64,000 nt of DNA from JAJRTE01 sp964418585 (GTDB lineage Bacteria; Myxococcota_A; UBA796; JAJRTE01). This document shows positions 9,323 to 18,861 of this stretch, piece by piece. Made by a program: the position numbers and the translations under genes. The notes beneath the pieces were generated by a model. That model did not search any database, had not been told where the DNA came from, and saw only the letters and a list, made by a program, of their open reading frames with translations. The stretch lies in assembly GCA_964418585.1 (NCBI GenBank), contig CAYQMG010000006.1, positions 32,288 through 96,287 of the forward strand, in the 5' to 3' direction. Position 1 is the first letter of the stretch; each line of letters begins with the position of its first letter.

Positions 9323-11197
9323 CTATGAGCCCCCTTTGCGGAGCCGGGTGGCTGTTTCCTGAAACGTCCCGGCTTGCTCGAGGAGACCGAGTTCGAAGTA
9401 GGCCTCGGCGCTGAGTTCGAAGACCTGGGGGTTTTCGGGATCGATTTCCCGGAGTTCGCTCAAGATGTCCAGGGTTTCCTCGGCCTCGCCACGCCCCAGG
9501 AGCGCCTGTACCAGGGAAATGCGGGCTCCCACATTGTTTTCGTCTTCACGGACGATTTCCCGGAAATGGACGAGGGCGGAGTCGTATTTCTGCTCGGCGA
9601 GCAGGACTTCGGCCATCCGACCGCGGTACTCGAGGTTGTCCGGGTCGTGCTTCCAGGCCCGTGTGAGCGCTTTTTCCGCGGCCTCGAGATCCTCGAGTTT
9701 GAAGCAGACTTGACCCAGTTCATACCAGTCGCGGGGAGCGCGTTCCTCCTCCGGGATGGCTTCGAGGATTTCCCGAAGTTCCTGGAGTTCCTGCAGCCGC
9801 TTCCGGGCCTCGTCGGCCACGGCCGGGCGGACCTTCTGCGTGGCAGGGGCCTCCTTGGAGGATGACTCGGCTTCGGATTCCTCCGCGCTCGAGAGCGTGG
9901 CCGCTTCTTCCTCGATTTCCATGACCCGACGATATCGTTCGTCCGCCTCGTAGTAGGCGGTCATGATGGCCACCGCGCGGTCCCGAAGCTCCGGCGCCTG
10001 GCGCATGGCGAGTTGGCACCGCTCGATCCCCTGGGCTTCTCGGCGGTCCTCCAGATCCAGTTGGCACAGTCCGAGGTTGGCTTCCCCGGTGTTCGGATCC
10101 CGGCCCAGGGCACGGTTGAAAAAAAGTCGGGCTCGAGCACGCTCTCCCAGTTCCAGGTAAGCCTGGCCCAGCATGGCCAGAATCTGGGGATCCGCCTGCT
10201 CGCTTCGCTTGACCGCCAGCGTGAGCACCGCCACCGCCTGGGACCATTCCTGTCGTGCCAGGTGAACGGCCCCTTTGAGCGCCTTGATTGAGGGATCGTT
10301 CGGAAAACGGATCATGGCTTCCCGGGCGAACGATGCCGCCTCGTCCAGTCGATCCTGGGCAAGGTAGATCTCCACCAGAGCGACTCGAGCATCCTTGAGG
10401 TCGGGTTCACGGGCCAGGGCCTGCTCGTAGAGTTCCCGTGCCTGGTCCAGTTCGCCGATCTTGCGAAGCGCACCCGCATAACCCACCATGGTGGCCACGT
10501 CGGACGGGTCGAGTCGATGGGCTGCCGAGAAGGATTCCACCGCGGCACGGGCATTGCCATGGCTCGACTGCTGCTCACCCAGAATGCGCCACAGGGCGGC
10601 CTGATTCCGATTCAGCTCCAGTGAGCGAACGATAAGGCGGGTGGCCGCAGCGTCCTCGCCGATTCGAAGGTACTTCTCCGCAGCCGCATTCAGCACGGCT
10701 GGATCGAACCCGGGTTGCGTACTGAACAAAAGTGTCGCTTCCGCGGCCTCATCGAACCGCTCCGCCGCCTCCAACAGGGTGACCAGCTTGTCGTACACAT
10801 CCTTGCGGTCGGGTTCGGAAGAGAAAAGGTGCCAGTAGACCTCGACGGCCCGGTCCTTGTCTCCAAGTTTGACCAGGCCGAACGCAAGCTTCTCCAGGGT
10901 GTCCGGGTCGTCCGGGGCCAGTTCCGCCGCACGGCTCAGCACACGGACCGCACGGGCGTAGGCCGAGTCGTGGAGATAGGCGGTGCCCAGGGCGTACAGG
11001 TAGACCGGGTTGTCCGGATCCTTTTCCACCGCCACCTTGTAATGGGCGATGGCCTCGGTCGTGTGCCCAAGCTCCATCTGGTGGTTGCCCTTGCGGTAGT
11101 GCCGTCCCGCACAGGCCGGCAGAGTCACCAGGGCCACCAGAAGAACGACTCCCAACCCGCGACACACCCCCTTCCTCTTTCCCATGGCTTGATCCAT
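9323..11197 (-). CDS. TPR-repeat lipoprotein
   Basis: A 624-residue predicted lipoprotein. After a short basic start (MGKRKG at residue 5), a hydrophobic stretch ends in the lipobox LVTLPACAG. Most of the protein is then tetratricopeptide repeats, with many ~34-residue units such as DPDNPVYLYALGTAYL, EPDLKDARVALVEIYLAQD and DPENPQVFELSAEAYFEL. A Ser/Glu-rich low-complexity linker (SSAEESEAESSSKE) sits near residue 440. TPR lipoproteins of this size often act as assembly scaffolds in the outer membrane or periplasm; no specific partner can be named. It starts 17 bases after the PEGA kinase gene and ends 75 bases before the ABC pair. Either Met1 (11197) or Met5 (11185) may be the true start. 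Confidence 0.8.
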   Translation of the reverse strand: MDQAMGKRKGVCRGLGVVLLVALVTLPACAGRHYRKGNHQMELGHTTEAIAHYKVAVEKDPDNPVYLYALGTAYLHDSAYARAVRVLSRAAELAPDDPDTLEKLAFGLVKLGDKDRAVEVYWHLFSSEPDRKDVYDKLVTLLEAAERFDEAAEATLLFSTQPGFDPAVLNAAAEKYLRIGEDAAATRLIVRSLELNRNQAALWRILGEQQSSHGNARAAVESFSAAHRLDPSDVATMVGYAGALRKIGELDQARELYEQALAREPDLKDARVALVEIYLAQDRLDEAASFAREAMIRFPNDPSIKALKGAVHLARQEWSQAVAVLTLAVKRSEQADPQILAMLGQAYLELGERARARLFFNRALGRDPNTGEANLGLCQLDLEDRREAQGIERCQLAMRQAPELRDRAVAIMTAYYEADERYRRVMEIEEEAATLSSAEESEAESSSKEAPATQKVRPAVADEARKRLQELQELREILEAIPEEERAPRDWYELGQVCFKLEDLEAAEKALTRAWKHDPDNLEYRGRMAEVLLAEQKYDSALVHFREIVREDENNVGARISLVQALLGRGEAEETLDILSELREIDPENPQVFELSAEAYFELGLLEQAGTFQETATRLRKGGS

Positions 11198-11214
11198 CCA
11201 GATGATGCTTTCCG

Positions 11215-13509
11215 CTACTGTTCATCCTCTTGTGCAAAGGCGATCTGGCACGGGTTCCCCCGTTCCCGGACGAGCTTGATGAATCGGTAGAACTTGTTGT
11301 GCCTCAGATCGAACTCACCCTCCACCTCGCCGCAGGAGGTGGTTCGCACCTTCACACGGTGACGATCCCTGGATACATAGGTTCGCACTGCACCCTGATT
11401 GTTGCGGCGTGGAACCCGTTGCCTCAGATCCACGTCCCAGCCATCCACCGAAATGGAGATTCCCTCGAGGTCGAGCGGATAGTAGAAGTAAATGCCCACG
11501 GCGCGCGCAGCGGGCTGAAGTTCGATCGGTTCCACAAAGCCATCCTTGCCCGGCTTCAGGCAGGTCTTTACCGTCTGGTAACCGTCTCGGCGTACCTCCA
11601 CCGGGACGCAGTCGCCATCCATTTCTATTCGCCGGGTGAGCGGGGTTCGGCCCGGTGGGATGTCCTTGTCTTCGAACACAACTTCGGCCCCACCCGGGAC
11701 CGAGTCGATGGTGATGGGGCGCGGACCGTCCAGGCTCGCCCGGTGCGAGGGGAGGAATCGGGACGCGAGGAGGATGAGTGCGACGGCGAAAAGCGCGCCC
11801 CCCGCCGCGACGAACAGGAGGCGCCGGGTGTTTCCGGATGGGGACCGGGCGGGCGTTGCTGTATTGGACGGGGGGGCGGATTGGGATTGCGCGAGGTCGA
11901 CCATCTCGGGAGTCGCGCCCTGGTCCAGCCAGGCGGGGGTCTTGTCCAGAAAAGCGCCCCCGTCGGGCTGGGGAGGCGTGTGTCCGCTCGAGGCCGCCAG
12001 GGGTTCCCCTTCTCGGCTTGTTCCAGTCCTCCCCGGGTCGGATGGAGGAGGAGGTCCGCCTTCGGAATTCTCCCCCCCCTCGGCTTCGGCGCTCAGGTTG
12101 ATCCCGCTCAGGGCACCCTCGTTCAGGGCTCCTGCGGAAAACGGGAGCGCCGAGGTGGGATCCATGCTGCGCTCAGGGGCGCTCATGGGGGTCGGCGTGA
12201 GCCGGTCGGTCACAGTGGACACCGGGTCTCCGAATCCTGCCACCGGTCCCCCTGGTCGGGTTTCTCCTTCCATGGATTCCAGGAGCCCGCCCGGGTCCAC
12301 GCGGGTGGGTCCGGCATCGCCCTCCAGCGGTGGTTCGTCGAGCGAGACTCGGGTCATGGAGTTGTCTTCTGGATCGGGCACCCCGGCCCTCTCTTCCCGG
12401 ATTGGCGGTTGACCGGGAAGTCGCTTGAGTCGGGCCACCGGGGTCTTCTCCTCCACGATTTCCTCGAGTTCCATCCGGGTCGGTGCGGGGGAGGGGGCCC
12501 CGGCGTCTTGAGCCTGGTCTGAAGCGGCGCCCGGGGCCACCGGGATGTTGATGCCGGTGGCGGATCGTCGCCCTTTGACCGGACGGCCGAGGTCAGTCAG
12601 GATTTCCTCCACCCAGGACTGGAGGTCCACGAGTCGGGAGAGGGAGACCTGGATCTGGCGCAACGGAGGGATGATCTCAGCAATATCCGAGGGGCGCCCG
12701 GACGGTTCCCGGGCCAGCATGCGTTTCAGGATTGGATAGAGCGCTCGAGTGTAGGGCCACCGCTTCACCATGGCAGCCAGTGCCGCGTCCGCATTGGCGT
12801 CCTGGACGTTTCTCAGGGTCTGCACGGCACTGCTGGGGTCATGGAACAGAGCCCGCAGGGTGACCAGTTCGTAGGTGATGGACCCAAGCGAAAAGATGTC
12901 GGAGCGGCGGTCGAGGCTCAGTTCGCCAAAGGCCTGCTCCGGGGACATGTATTGAGCGGTACCTTTCAGGATACCCCCCAGGGCGGTTCGACGACTGTTG
13001 GTTTCGGCCCGGGCGATACCGAAGTCGGCAATCTTGATGACTCCGTGCGAGCTGAGCAGGATATTGGTGGGCTTCAGGTCCCTGTGCACCATGTTGAGCG
13101 GTCGTCCGGTCTCGTCCTCGGCATGATGGGCGTAGCGCAGGCCGTCGCAGAGTTGCAGCACGATGTCGAGCACGATGGGAGGAGGAATTTCCTTGCCGCG
13201 CCGCTTGTGGTAGGTCATCAACTCCCGCAGGGTGAGGCCGTGGACGTATTCCATGGCAATGTAGTAGATACCGTCCTCATTGCCGAAGTCGAGAGTCTGG
13301 ACGATGTGATGATGGTTGAGCAGGCCTCCGAGACGGGCCTCGTCGATGAAGCTCTTGACAAAGTCCGGGTCTTCGCAGAGGTGAGGCAAGACGCGCTTCA
13401 GGGCGACCTCCTTGGTGAAGCCCTCGCGCCCCACGATGTGGGCGTAAAAGACCTCTGCCATGCCGCCCTGGCCAATCTTCTCGATAAGGCGGTACTTGCC
13501 GAATTGCAT
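11215..13509 (-). CDS. Hanks-type Ser/Thr protein kinase with transmembrane helix and PEGA domain
   Basis: A 764-residue membrane kinase. The cytoplasmic catalytic domain (about residues 1-270) is complete: glycine loop IGQGGMAEVFYA, ATP-binding Lys in EVALKRVLPH, catalytic loop VHRDLKPTNILL, metal loop IADFGIAR, and YMSPEQ. A ~250-residue acidic, Pro-rich disordered linker follows, then one transmembrane helix (LLFVAAGGALFAVALILL, about residue 560) and an extracytoplasmic PEGA-type beta domain starting ITIDSVPGGAEVVFED. PknB-like kinases with PEGA domains are typical of Myxococcota. The start is the ATG before QFGKYRLIEKIG; a frame extending to 13557 adds only non-family residues. It may be co-transcribed with the downstream TPR lipoprotein and ABC genes. 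Confidence 0.92.
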   Translation of the reverse strand: MQFGKYRLIEKIGQGGMAEVFYAHIVGREGFTKEVALKRVLPHLCEDPDFVKSFIDEARLGGLLNHHHIVQTLDFGNEDGIYYIAMEYVHGLTLRELMTYHKRRGKEIPPPIVLDIVLQLCDGLRYAHHAEDETGRPLNMVHRDLKPTNILLSSHGVIKIADFGIARAETNSRRTALGGILKGTAQYMSPEQAFGELSLDRRSDIFSLGSITYELVTLRALFHDPSSAVQTLRNVQDANADAALAAMVKRWPYTRALYPILKRMLAREPSGRPSDIAEIIPPLRQIQVSLSRLVDLQSWVEEILTDLGRPVKGRRSATGINIPVAPGAASDQAQDAGAPSPAPTRMELEEIVEEKTPVARLKRLPGQPPIREERAGVPDPEDNSMTRVSLDEPPLEGDAGPTRVDPGGLLESMEGETRPGGPVAGFGDPVSTVTDRLTPTPMSAPERSMDPTSALPFSAGALNEGALSGINLSAEAEGGENSEGGPPPPSDPGRTGTSREGEPLAASSGHTPPQPDGGAFLDKTPAWLDQGATPEMVDLAQSQSAPPSNTATPARSPSGNTRRLLFVAAGGALFAVALILLASRFLPSHRASLDGPRPITIDSVPGGAEVVFEDKDIPPGRTPLTRRIEMDGDCVPVEVRRDGYQTVKTCLKPGKDGFVEPIELQPAARAVGIYFYYPLDLEGISISVDGWDVDLRQRVPRRNNQGAVRTYVSRDRHRVKVRTTSCGEVEGEFDLRHNKFYRFIKLVRERGNPCQIAFAQEDEQ

Positions 13510-13752
13510 GATGAACCTGACGCCCGACCGGGATGATGTCGCCACACATCCTACCACCCGCCCACGATGCCGTCAACTTCGCGCTGGCGGGTGGTCGGTC
13601 CCTTGCGCCAATGCTCGAGTGCGATTCGCGTGAGGTTGGCGGGATGTTGCGGGGACAGAATTGGATGGGGGGAACGCCGAAGCCTGGTCTGGAGGTCGCG
13701 CGAACCCGGAACACGCCGCTCCCCCCCGACCTCGAGTCGTGCACAGGAACGG

Positions 13753-15186
13753 TCAAGGCCTGCGCAGGATGATGGAGCGGGTGCGGTGCTGGGGGCCGGT
13801 GTCCAGCACGTAGACACGACCTGTGGTCGGATCGAACTCGACAGCCATGGTGTCCGGGTCTGACACGTAGATTTCCGGGCCGTCCGGATAGACTCGAGCC
13901 GGGGCTGCGATCACGGTTGGCGCCTCGATGGCGGCCTCGTGCACATATTCCATGTCGAGACGCCCGGTTTCCGTGTCGAATGTGTACCAGGAGAGGGTCC
14001 CAGCGGTGCGCATGGGATAGGCCCGGCAGACCACGTCCAGGATCCAGTCTTTCTCTGAACCGTCGGAATTGAGGATGACAAATCCGCCGTCACCCTTCCC
14101 GTATTCCCAGTACATGCCGCCCGTTCGCTGTGCGTCGAGGGCGTTGTTGAGTTCGGCCAGCAGGTCATCGATACCGGTTCCTCGAGTGTTTCCGCCATAC
14201 TCGCCCACGGCGAACGGGACCCCGAGTTCGCGAGCCTCCCAGGCCACGGTGCGCACCCAGCGCTGTACCTGGTCGAATTCCCCCAGGTAGGTGGAGGCCA
14301 GTTCCATGGGCGGGCTGTAGTAGTGCGGGAAGTAGACCAGACGGTCGAACGGCATGGGCGTGAGGAAGGTGGGGACGAAGTAGTCACGGAAGACCCAGGG
14401 CTCGAAGAAGATGTAGGCTTGCGGCGCCTCGTCGCGGAGCACGGGGATGAGTCGCTCGTAGAACGGTTGGAGTTGCTCGGGCTCGAATCGAGGAGACCAG
14501 TTGAACCCGGGGTAGGGTTCGTTGAACAGGTCGAATCCGATGACCGCTGGATGGTTCCCAAGGTGTTCCGCAGCTCGGCGCCAGGCCTCGATGAAATGGT
14601 CCTGGAGCGACGAGTTCTCCCAAAACAGGGTGAAGCAGGCCATCACCTGGCGGGTGAAGTAGTCGAGGTACCATTCGGAGCGGTTCTCGAAGCCCGCCAC
14701 CAGGCGGTCCGGGCAGGCCCATTCAGGCGCTCCGTCATGGTTGAACATCTCACCGTATACATCCTGGTGCATGTCCAGGATGACCTGGATGCCCCGTTCG
14801 TGGGCCATGTCCAGGTAGGGAACCACACGGTCGAAATAGGCGTCGTCGTAAACGCCTGGTTCCGGTTCGATGGCCGCCCAGAGGATCAGGAACCGAATGG
14901 TGTTGAACCCCCAGGAAGCAATCTTGTCGAAGTCCTCCTCGGTCACGTCAGGCACATAGGGAGGATACTTCTTGCCCAGGTTGATCCCCCGGAGGACCAG
15001 GGTCCGTCCCTCGGCGTCCACAATGGCGGGTGGATCTGTATCCGCCGCCGCTTCTCCCGGACGTGCGCTCAGACAGACGAAGACGAGCGCAGGCAGGAGA
15101 GACAGGAACAAGCCATGCCTCGAGCGGGACGCCCGGGCGGTGAGGGATTCGTCGCAACAGCAACTCGAGTCGGTCGTCGTCGCCAT
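13753..15186 (-). CDS. Secreted glycoside hydrolase family 5, endoglycoceramidase-like
   Basis: A 477-residue protein with a long n-region and hydrophobic signal peptide (LFLSLLPALVFVCLSA) cleaved near GEAAADT. The GH5 (beta/alpha)8 barrel starts at LRGINLGKKYPPY. The acid/base Glu lies in GFDLFNEPYPG and the nucleophile Glu in FAVGEYGG. DMHQDVYG and the C-terminal beta domain (GTLSWYTFDTETGRLDMEY) resemble endoglycoceramidases, which release intact glycans from glycosphingolipids, more than cellulases. The substrate is inferred from these motifs only. I start at the ATG at 15186 with GAGGTGG upstream; an in-frame extension to 15291 lacks a ribosome-binding site. An esterase gene lies 132 bases upstream on the same strand. 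Confidence 0.82.
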   Translation of the reverse strand: MATTTDSSCCCDESLTARASRSRHGLFLSLLPALVFVCLSARPGEAAADTDPPAIVDAEGRTLVLRGINLGKKYPPYVPDVTEEDFDKIASWGFNTIRFLILWAAIEPEPGVYDDAYFDRVVPYLDMAHERGIQVILDMHQDVYGEMFNHDGAPEWACPDRLVAGFENRSEWYLDYFTRQVMACFTLFWENSSLQDHFIEAWRRAAEHLGNHPAVIGFDLFNEPYPGFNWSPRFEPEQLQPFYERLIPVLRDEAPQAYIFFEPWVFRDYFVPTFLTPMPFDRLVYFPHYYSPPMELASTYLGEFDQVQRWVRTVAWEARELGVPFAVGEYGGNTRGTGIDDLLAELNNALDAQRTGGMYWEYGKGDGGFVILNSDGSEKDWILDVVCRAYPMRTAGTLSWYTFDTETGRLDMEYVHEAAIEAPTVIAAPARVYPDGPEIYVSDPDTMAVEFDPTTGRVYVLDTGPQHRTRSIILRRP

Positions 15187-15318
15187 GATGTCCACCTCGT
15201 CAGTGCAGTGGGTTCTTGCGGGTCCTGGGCTGCACGACCCGCGTGGCGTTGGTATGTCATGCCCGGGACCGGGATGAACCACCGAACGCACCCCGGGCGT
15301 CGGCGCCTCTTCCGGAGG

Positions 15319-16185
15319 CTATCCGGGAGGGCGCGGATGGTGCGTGAAGAAATCCCAGAACGTGTCGGTGGCGTCGAGCCAGTAGGGGGCGCCGTCGGAG
15401 GATGGCCAGGCGTGGCCCATTCCCTTGATTTCGCAGAACTCCACCGTTGCTCCCTGGTCGCAATCAGCGTAGGCCACGCACGTGGCGGCACCCTTCTGGT
15501 AGACTGTCGACGGCTCACCACACCCGTTGTAGCTCGCCCAGTAGTCGTTGCTTCGTTTTCCCATCCAGTAGGGCACCGTGGCATCCACCGTGCCGTGGGT
15601 CTGAATGACCGGCACTGGACGCGGCGGTTCGCACGCTGGAACGCCAATGAAACCCGAAGCCGGTGCCGCTGCGGCAAACAGGTCGGACGCCTCACATGCC
15701 AGGAGATGGGCCATCATGCCGCCATTGGAAAAACCGGTCACGAATACTCGGTCGGTATCCACACAGTAAGATTCGGCGATGTCCTGCACGATGTCGCGGG
15801 CAAAGCCCACGTCGTCGAGACCCAGCCGGTTGGCGGTCCCACAGCAGACGCCTGCGTTGAAACTGTTGTCGACGCCTTCCGGGTAGGCCACGATGAAACC
15901 CTCTTCGTCGGCCTTGTCCGAAAACCCCACGTAGCGCTCGAAGTTCTCCGCGTTGTCGCCCCAACCGTGAAAGGCCAACACCAGGGGCGTGGGCGCAGCC
16001 GCCCGGTAGGACGTGGGTACATGCAGTCGGTACGTTCTGGCAAAGCCACCGGAAGCAATGGTCACCACGAAATCTCCGGCTTCCCCGGATTTTCCTGTGC
16101 AGAAGAGATCGTCTCCCGCCGCCAGGCCCACCCCGGCAAGAAGCAGACCTGGAAGCAACCCCAACATCCACGCATGGAATTTCAT
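15319..16185 (-). CDS. Secreted CE1/LpqC-type esterase (PHB depolymerase or feruloyl esterase family)
   Basis: A 288-residue alpha/beta hydrolase with a signal peptide (MKFHAWMLGLLPGLLLAG, cleaved near GLAAGDD). The nucleophile Ser lies in VTGFSNGGMMAH (GxSxG), the acid Asp in THGTVDATVPY and the His in GMGHAWP. The N-terminal strand LVLAFHGWGDNAENF supplies the oxyanion-side HGW motif, and YPEGVDNSFN with a CCG turn is typical of the COG3509 polyhydroxybutyrate depolymerase/feruloyl esterase group. Six or more Cys residues suggest periplasmic or extracellular disulfides. Substrate (short polyester, feruloyl ester or acetyl group) is not decided by sequence. GAGG lies 8 bases before the ATG. 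It probably shares a transcript with the GH5 gene downstream. Confidence 0.85.
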   Translation of the reverse strand: MKFHAWMLGLLPGLLLAGVGLAAGDDLFCTGKSGEAGDFVVTIASGGFARTYRLHVPTSYRAAAPTPLVLAFHGWGDNAENFERYVGFSDKADEEGFIVAYPEGVDNSFNAGVCCGTANRLGLDDVGFARDIVQDIAESYCVDTDRVFVTGFSNGGMMAHLLACEASDLFAAAAPASGFIGVPACEPPRPVPVIQTHGTVDATVPYWMGKRSNDYWASYNGCGEPSTVYQKGAATCVAYADCDQGATVEFCEIKGMGHAWPSSDGAPYWLDATDTFWDFFTHHPRPPG

Positions 16186-16629
16186 CTCCTGGACCTCACT
16201 GGCTTTGGTCGTCGCCCGTCATCGCAGGTAAGAACCGGGTGGGTTGTCCGACTCGGGCGCGCACGGCCGATCCTCGCAGCTCCTCAACAGAATCGTCCCT
16301 GCGACACACCTGCTTTCTACTGTACAGCAGGGGCTATCCCGCCGCAACCCACGACGCCGGACCGGTTGGACCGGATCGGTGAGAACAAAACGGGCACGAC
16401 CGCAAGATTTCCTTGCGATTCGATGATGCCGGTGATACTATTGCTCCCCTTATAAAACTTTTTTTCACAAGTGAGGGGTGCGCGATAAGAACAATGTGCG
16501 GCCGGCGGTTCCGGGACCCCAGGAGACACGGCCGCGAGTCGGTTCGGAAAGCAGACCTTTTTCCCGTATTCCTTGTATCCACAGAGTGGAGGTGCTCGAG
16601 GCACTTCGGGGACCTCAAGGAGGGGCAGA
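16186..16629. other. Divergent intergenic region between the esterase gene and hppA
   Basis: There are 444 bases without a convincing gene. The part nearest hppA is AT-richer than its surroundings and holds the candidate promoter listed separately, followed by a T-run (CTTTTTTT near 16460) and a leader of about 180 bases. Short frames on both strands lack ribosome-binding sites and family features. No clear riboswitch fold was recognised. Confidence 0.5.
16413..16441 (+). promoter_or_regulatory. Candidate sigma-70 promoter for hppA
   Basis: TTGCGA at 16413-16418, a 17-base spacer and TACTAT at 16436-16441, the latter preceded by TGA so that it is an extended -10. This would give a leader of roughly 180 bases before hppA. 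The call rests on motif match alone. Confidence 0.4.
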
Positions 16630-18846
16630 ATGCAGACGTTCGTTTTCTACTATCTCCCCATCATCGTGGCCGCGGCAGCGTTGCTGTACGCGTTGATCCG
16701 GGCGATGTGGGTGGCGAAGCAAGACCCTGGGACCGAACGCATGACCATGATAGGCGGCTGGATCGCCCAGGGAGCCATGGCGTTTTTGAGGACAGAGTAC
16801 AAGGTGCTGTCCATTTTCGTGGTGGCGGTGGCGATTCTTCTCGGGGTTTCGAACCAGATGACCGGTGGGCACACCAATGGTCTGGTTGCCTTGTCGTTCG
16901 TGGTTGGCGCCATTTGTTCGGCGTCGGCGGGCTACTTTGGGATGAAGGTGGCCACGAATGCGAACACGCGGACCGCAGCGGCGGCGCGGCACGGGTTGAA
17001 CGATGCGTTGCAGGTGGCGTTTGCCGGCGGGTCGGTGATGGGCCTGTCGGTGGTGGGTTTGGCGTTGGGTGGTTTGTCGATCCTGTTTCTCATCTACACG
17101 AAGATGTATGTGGACCCGCTGGACACGGGGCTGGATTCGATGCGGTTGGTGTTGAACCTGCTGTCTGGCTTCTCGCTGGGGGCGTCCTCGATCGCCCTGT
17201 TTGCCCGTGTGGGTGGTGGTATTTACACGAAGGCGGCGGACGTGGGAGCGGACCTGGTGGGGAAGGTGGAGGCCGGGATTCCGGAGGATCACCCGTTGAA
17301 CCCGGCGACCATTGCGGACAACGTGGGCGACAATGTGGGTGACGTGGCCGGGATGGGTGCGGACCTGTTCGAGTCGTATGTGGGCGCCATTATTTCCTCG
17401 ATGATTCTGGGCACGGCCTGGTTCGAGGGGTTGAAGGCGTTGGACGCGGACGCGGGGATGAACGCGGTGTTCCTGCCCCTGGTGGTGGCCATCGTGGGCA
17501 TTGTGGCGTCGATCATCGGGTTCTTTTTTGTGCGGACCAAGGAGGGGGGGAATCCCCAGACCGGTCTGAACATGGGTACTTTTGGTGCCGGCGCATTGAT
17601 GATCGTGGGGACGGTTGCGGCCATCAAGTGGCTGATCCCCCAGGGTGTGATTCAGGTGACGGACATTCTTGATCCCAAGGCCGCCCCGCATTCATATCAA
17701 TGGTACGGGATCATGATCGCAGTCATTGCGGGTTTGCTTGCCGGTATCGCGGTTGGACTCATTACGGAGTACTACACGGCGACGAACAAGCCGCCGGTGG
17801 AGACGATCGTGGAGGCCTCCAAGACCGGGGCGGCCACGACGATCATTCAGGGTATCGCGGTCGGGATGAATTCGACCACCTTCCCGATCCTCGTGATCGG
17901 TGCGGCCATTCTCACGGCCTACTGGGCTGCCGGGCTCTATGGGATTGCGCTTGCCGCGGTCGGCATGCTGAGCACCACCGGTATCCAGTTGGCTACCGAC
18001 GCGTACGGTCCCATCGCAGACAACGCGGGTGGTGTTGCAGAGATGGCCCGGCTGGGTCGTGACATTCGCGCCCGAACCGACAAGCTCGATGCGGTGGGCA
18101 ACACCACGGCAGCCATTGGCAAGGGGTTTGCCATTGGGTCCGCTGCGTTGACCGCACTGGCCTTGACCGCGGCGTTCATCACCAAGATGACCTCCCAGGG
18201 CGTCGTGGTGGACCTCAACGCGGCCAATCCCTACGTACTGGTTGGACTCCTCCTTGGGTGCATGCTGCCGTTCCGCTTCTCCGCCATGGCCATGGTGGCG
18301 GTGGGCAAGGCGGCTCAGGACATGATTCAGGAGGTTCGACGGCAGTTCCGTGAGATTCCGGAACTGCGTCCCGCCCTGGTGGCGGCCCAGACGGCCGAGC
18401 ATGAGGAGCGGGAACCGACCGCGGAAGAGATGGCCATCATCAAGGCGGCGGACGGCAAGGCCGAGTATACGAAGTGCGTGGACATCTCCACCGCGGCGGC
18501 CATCAAGAAGATGATCGCGCCGGGCCTCATGGCCGTGATTGTTCCGGTGGTGATCGGGTTCATCAGTGTGAACATGCTGGGCGGTCTGCTGATTGGAGTG
18601 ACCATTTCCGGTGTGTGTCTGGCTATCTTCCAGGCCAATGCAGGCGGCGCGTGGGACAACTCGAAGAAGCAGGTCAAGGAAGAGGGTCATGCCAAGTACG
18701 GCGACGCGGTGGACGAGATGAAGACCGCCACGGTTACCGGTGACACCGTGGGTGACCCGTTCAAGGATACGTCCGGCCCCTCCCTGAACATCCTGATCAA
18801 GCTGATCAGCGTGGTGGCCATGATCATTGCGCCCTTGCTCGTCTGA
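16630..18846 (+). CDS. hppA: Membrane-bound pyrophosphatase (ion-translocating, K+-dependent type)
   Basis: A 738-residue, ~16-helix integral membrane pump that couples PPi hydrolysis to H+ or Na+ export. The catalytic signature is intact: DVGADLVGKVEAGIPEDHP, then DNVGDNVGDVAGMGADLFES, and GGAWDNSKK near the C-terminus. The residue that decides K+ need is Ala in GNTTAAIGKG. K+-independent enzymes carry Lys there, so this is predicted to be K+-dependent (family knowledge). Whether it moves Na+ or H+ is not settled by what I can see. The start at 16630 has AAGGAGG seven bases upstream; a longer frame from 16573 is not supported. It converges on uvrA with only 15 bases between the stop codons. 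Confidence 0.95.
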   Translation: MQTFVFYYLPIIVAAAALLYALIRAMWVAKQDPGTERMTMIGGWIAQGAMAFLRTEYKVLSIFVVAVAILLGVSNQMTGGHTNGLVALSFVVGAICSASAGYFGMKVATNANTRTAAAARHGLNDALQVAFAGGSVMGLSVVGLALGGLSILFLIYTKMYVDPLDTGLDSMRLVLNLLSGFSLGASSIALFARVGGGIYTKAADVGADLVGKVEAGIPEDHPLNPATIADNVGDNVGDVAGMGADLFESYVGAIISSMILGTAWFEGLKALDADAGMNAVFLPLVVAIVGIVASIIGFFFVRTKEGGNPQTGLNMGTFGAGALMIVGTVAAIKWLIPQGVIQVTDILDPKAAPHSYQWYGIMIAVIAGLLAGIAVGLITEYYTATNKPPVETIVEASKTGAATTIIQGIAVGMNSTTFPILVIGAAILTAYWAAGLYGIALAAVGMLSTTGIQLATDAYGPIADNAGGVAEMARLGRDIRARTDKLDAVGNTTAAIGKGFAIGSAALTALALTAAFITKMTSQGVVVDLNAANPYVLVGLLLGCMLPFRFSAMAMVAVGKAAQDMIQEVRRQFREIPELRPALVAAQTAEHEEREPTAEEMAIIKAADGKAEYTKCVDISTAAAIKKMIAPGLMAVIVPVVIGFISVNMLGGLLIGVTISGVCLAIFQANAGGAWDNSKKQVKEEGHAKYGDAVDEMKTATVTGDTVGDPFKDTSGPSLNILIKLISVVAMIIAPLLV

Positions 18847-18861
18847 GCACGGGGCGCGCGC

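Noticed and set aside
7271..9328. A 685-codon plus-strand frame opposite the second ABC gene
   Set aside because: Same reason: full antisense of an ABC half-transporter with intact motifs on the other strand.
14323..16455. A 710-codon plus-strand frame across the GH5 and esterase genes
   Set aside because: It runs antisense through two genes with signal peptides and catalytic motifs and across their intergenic gap; no protein family character.
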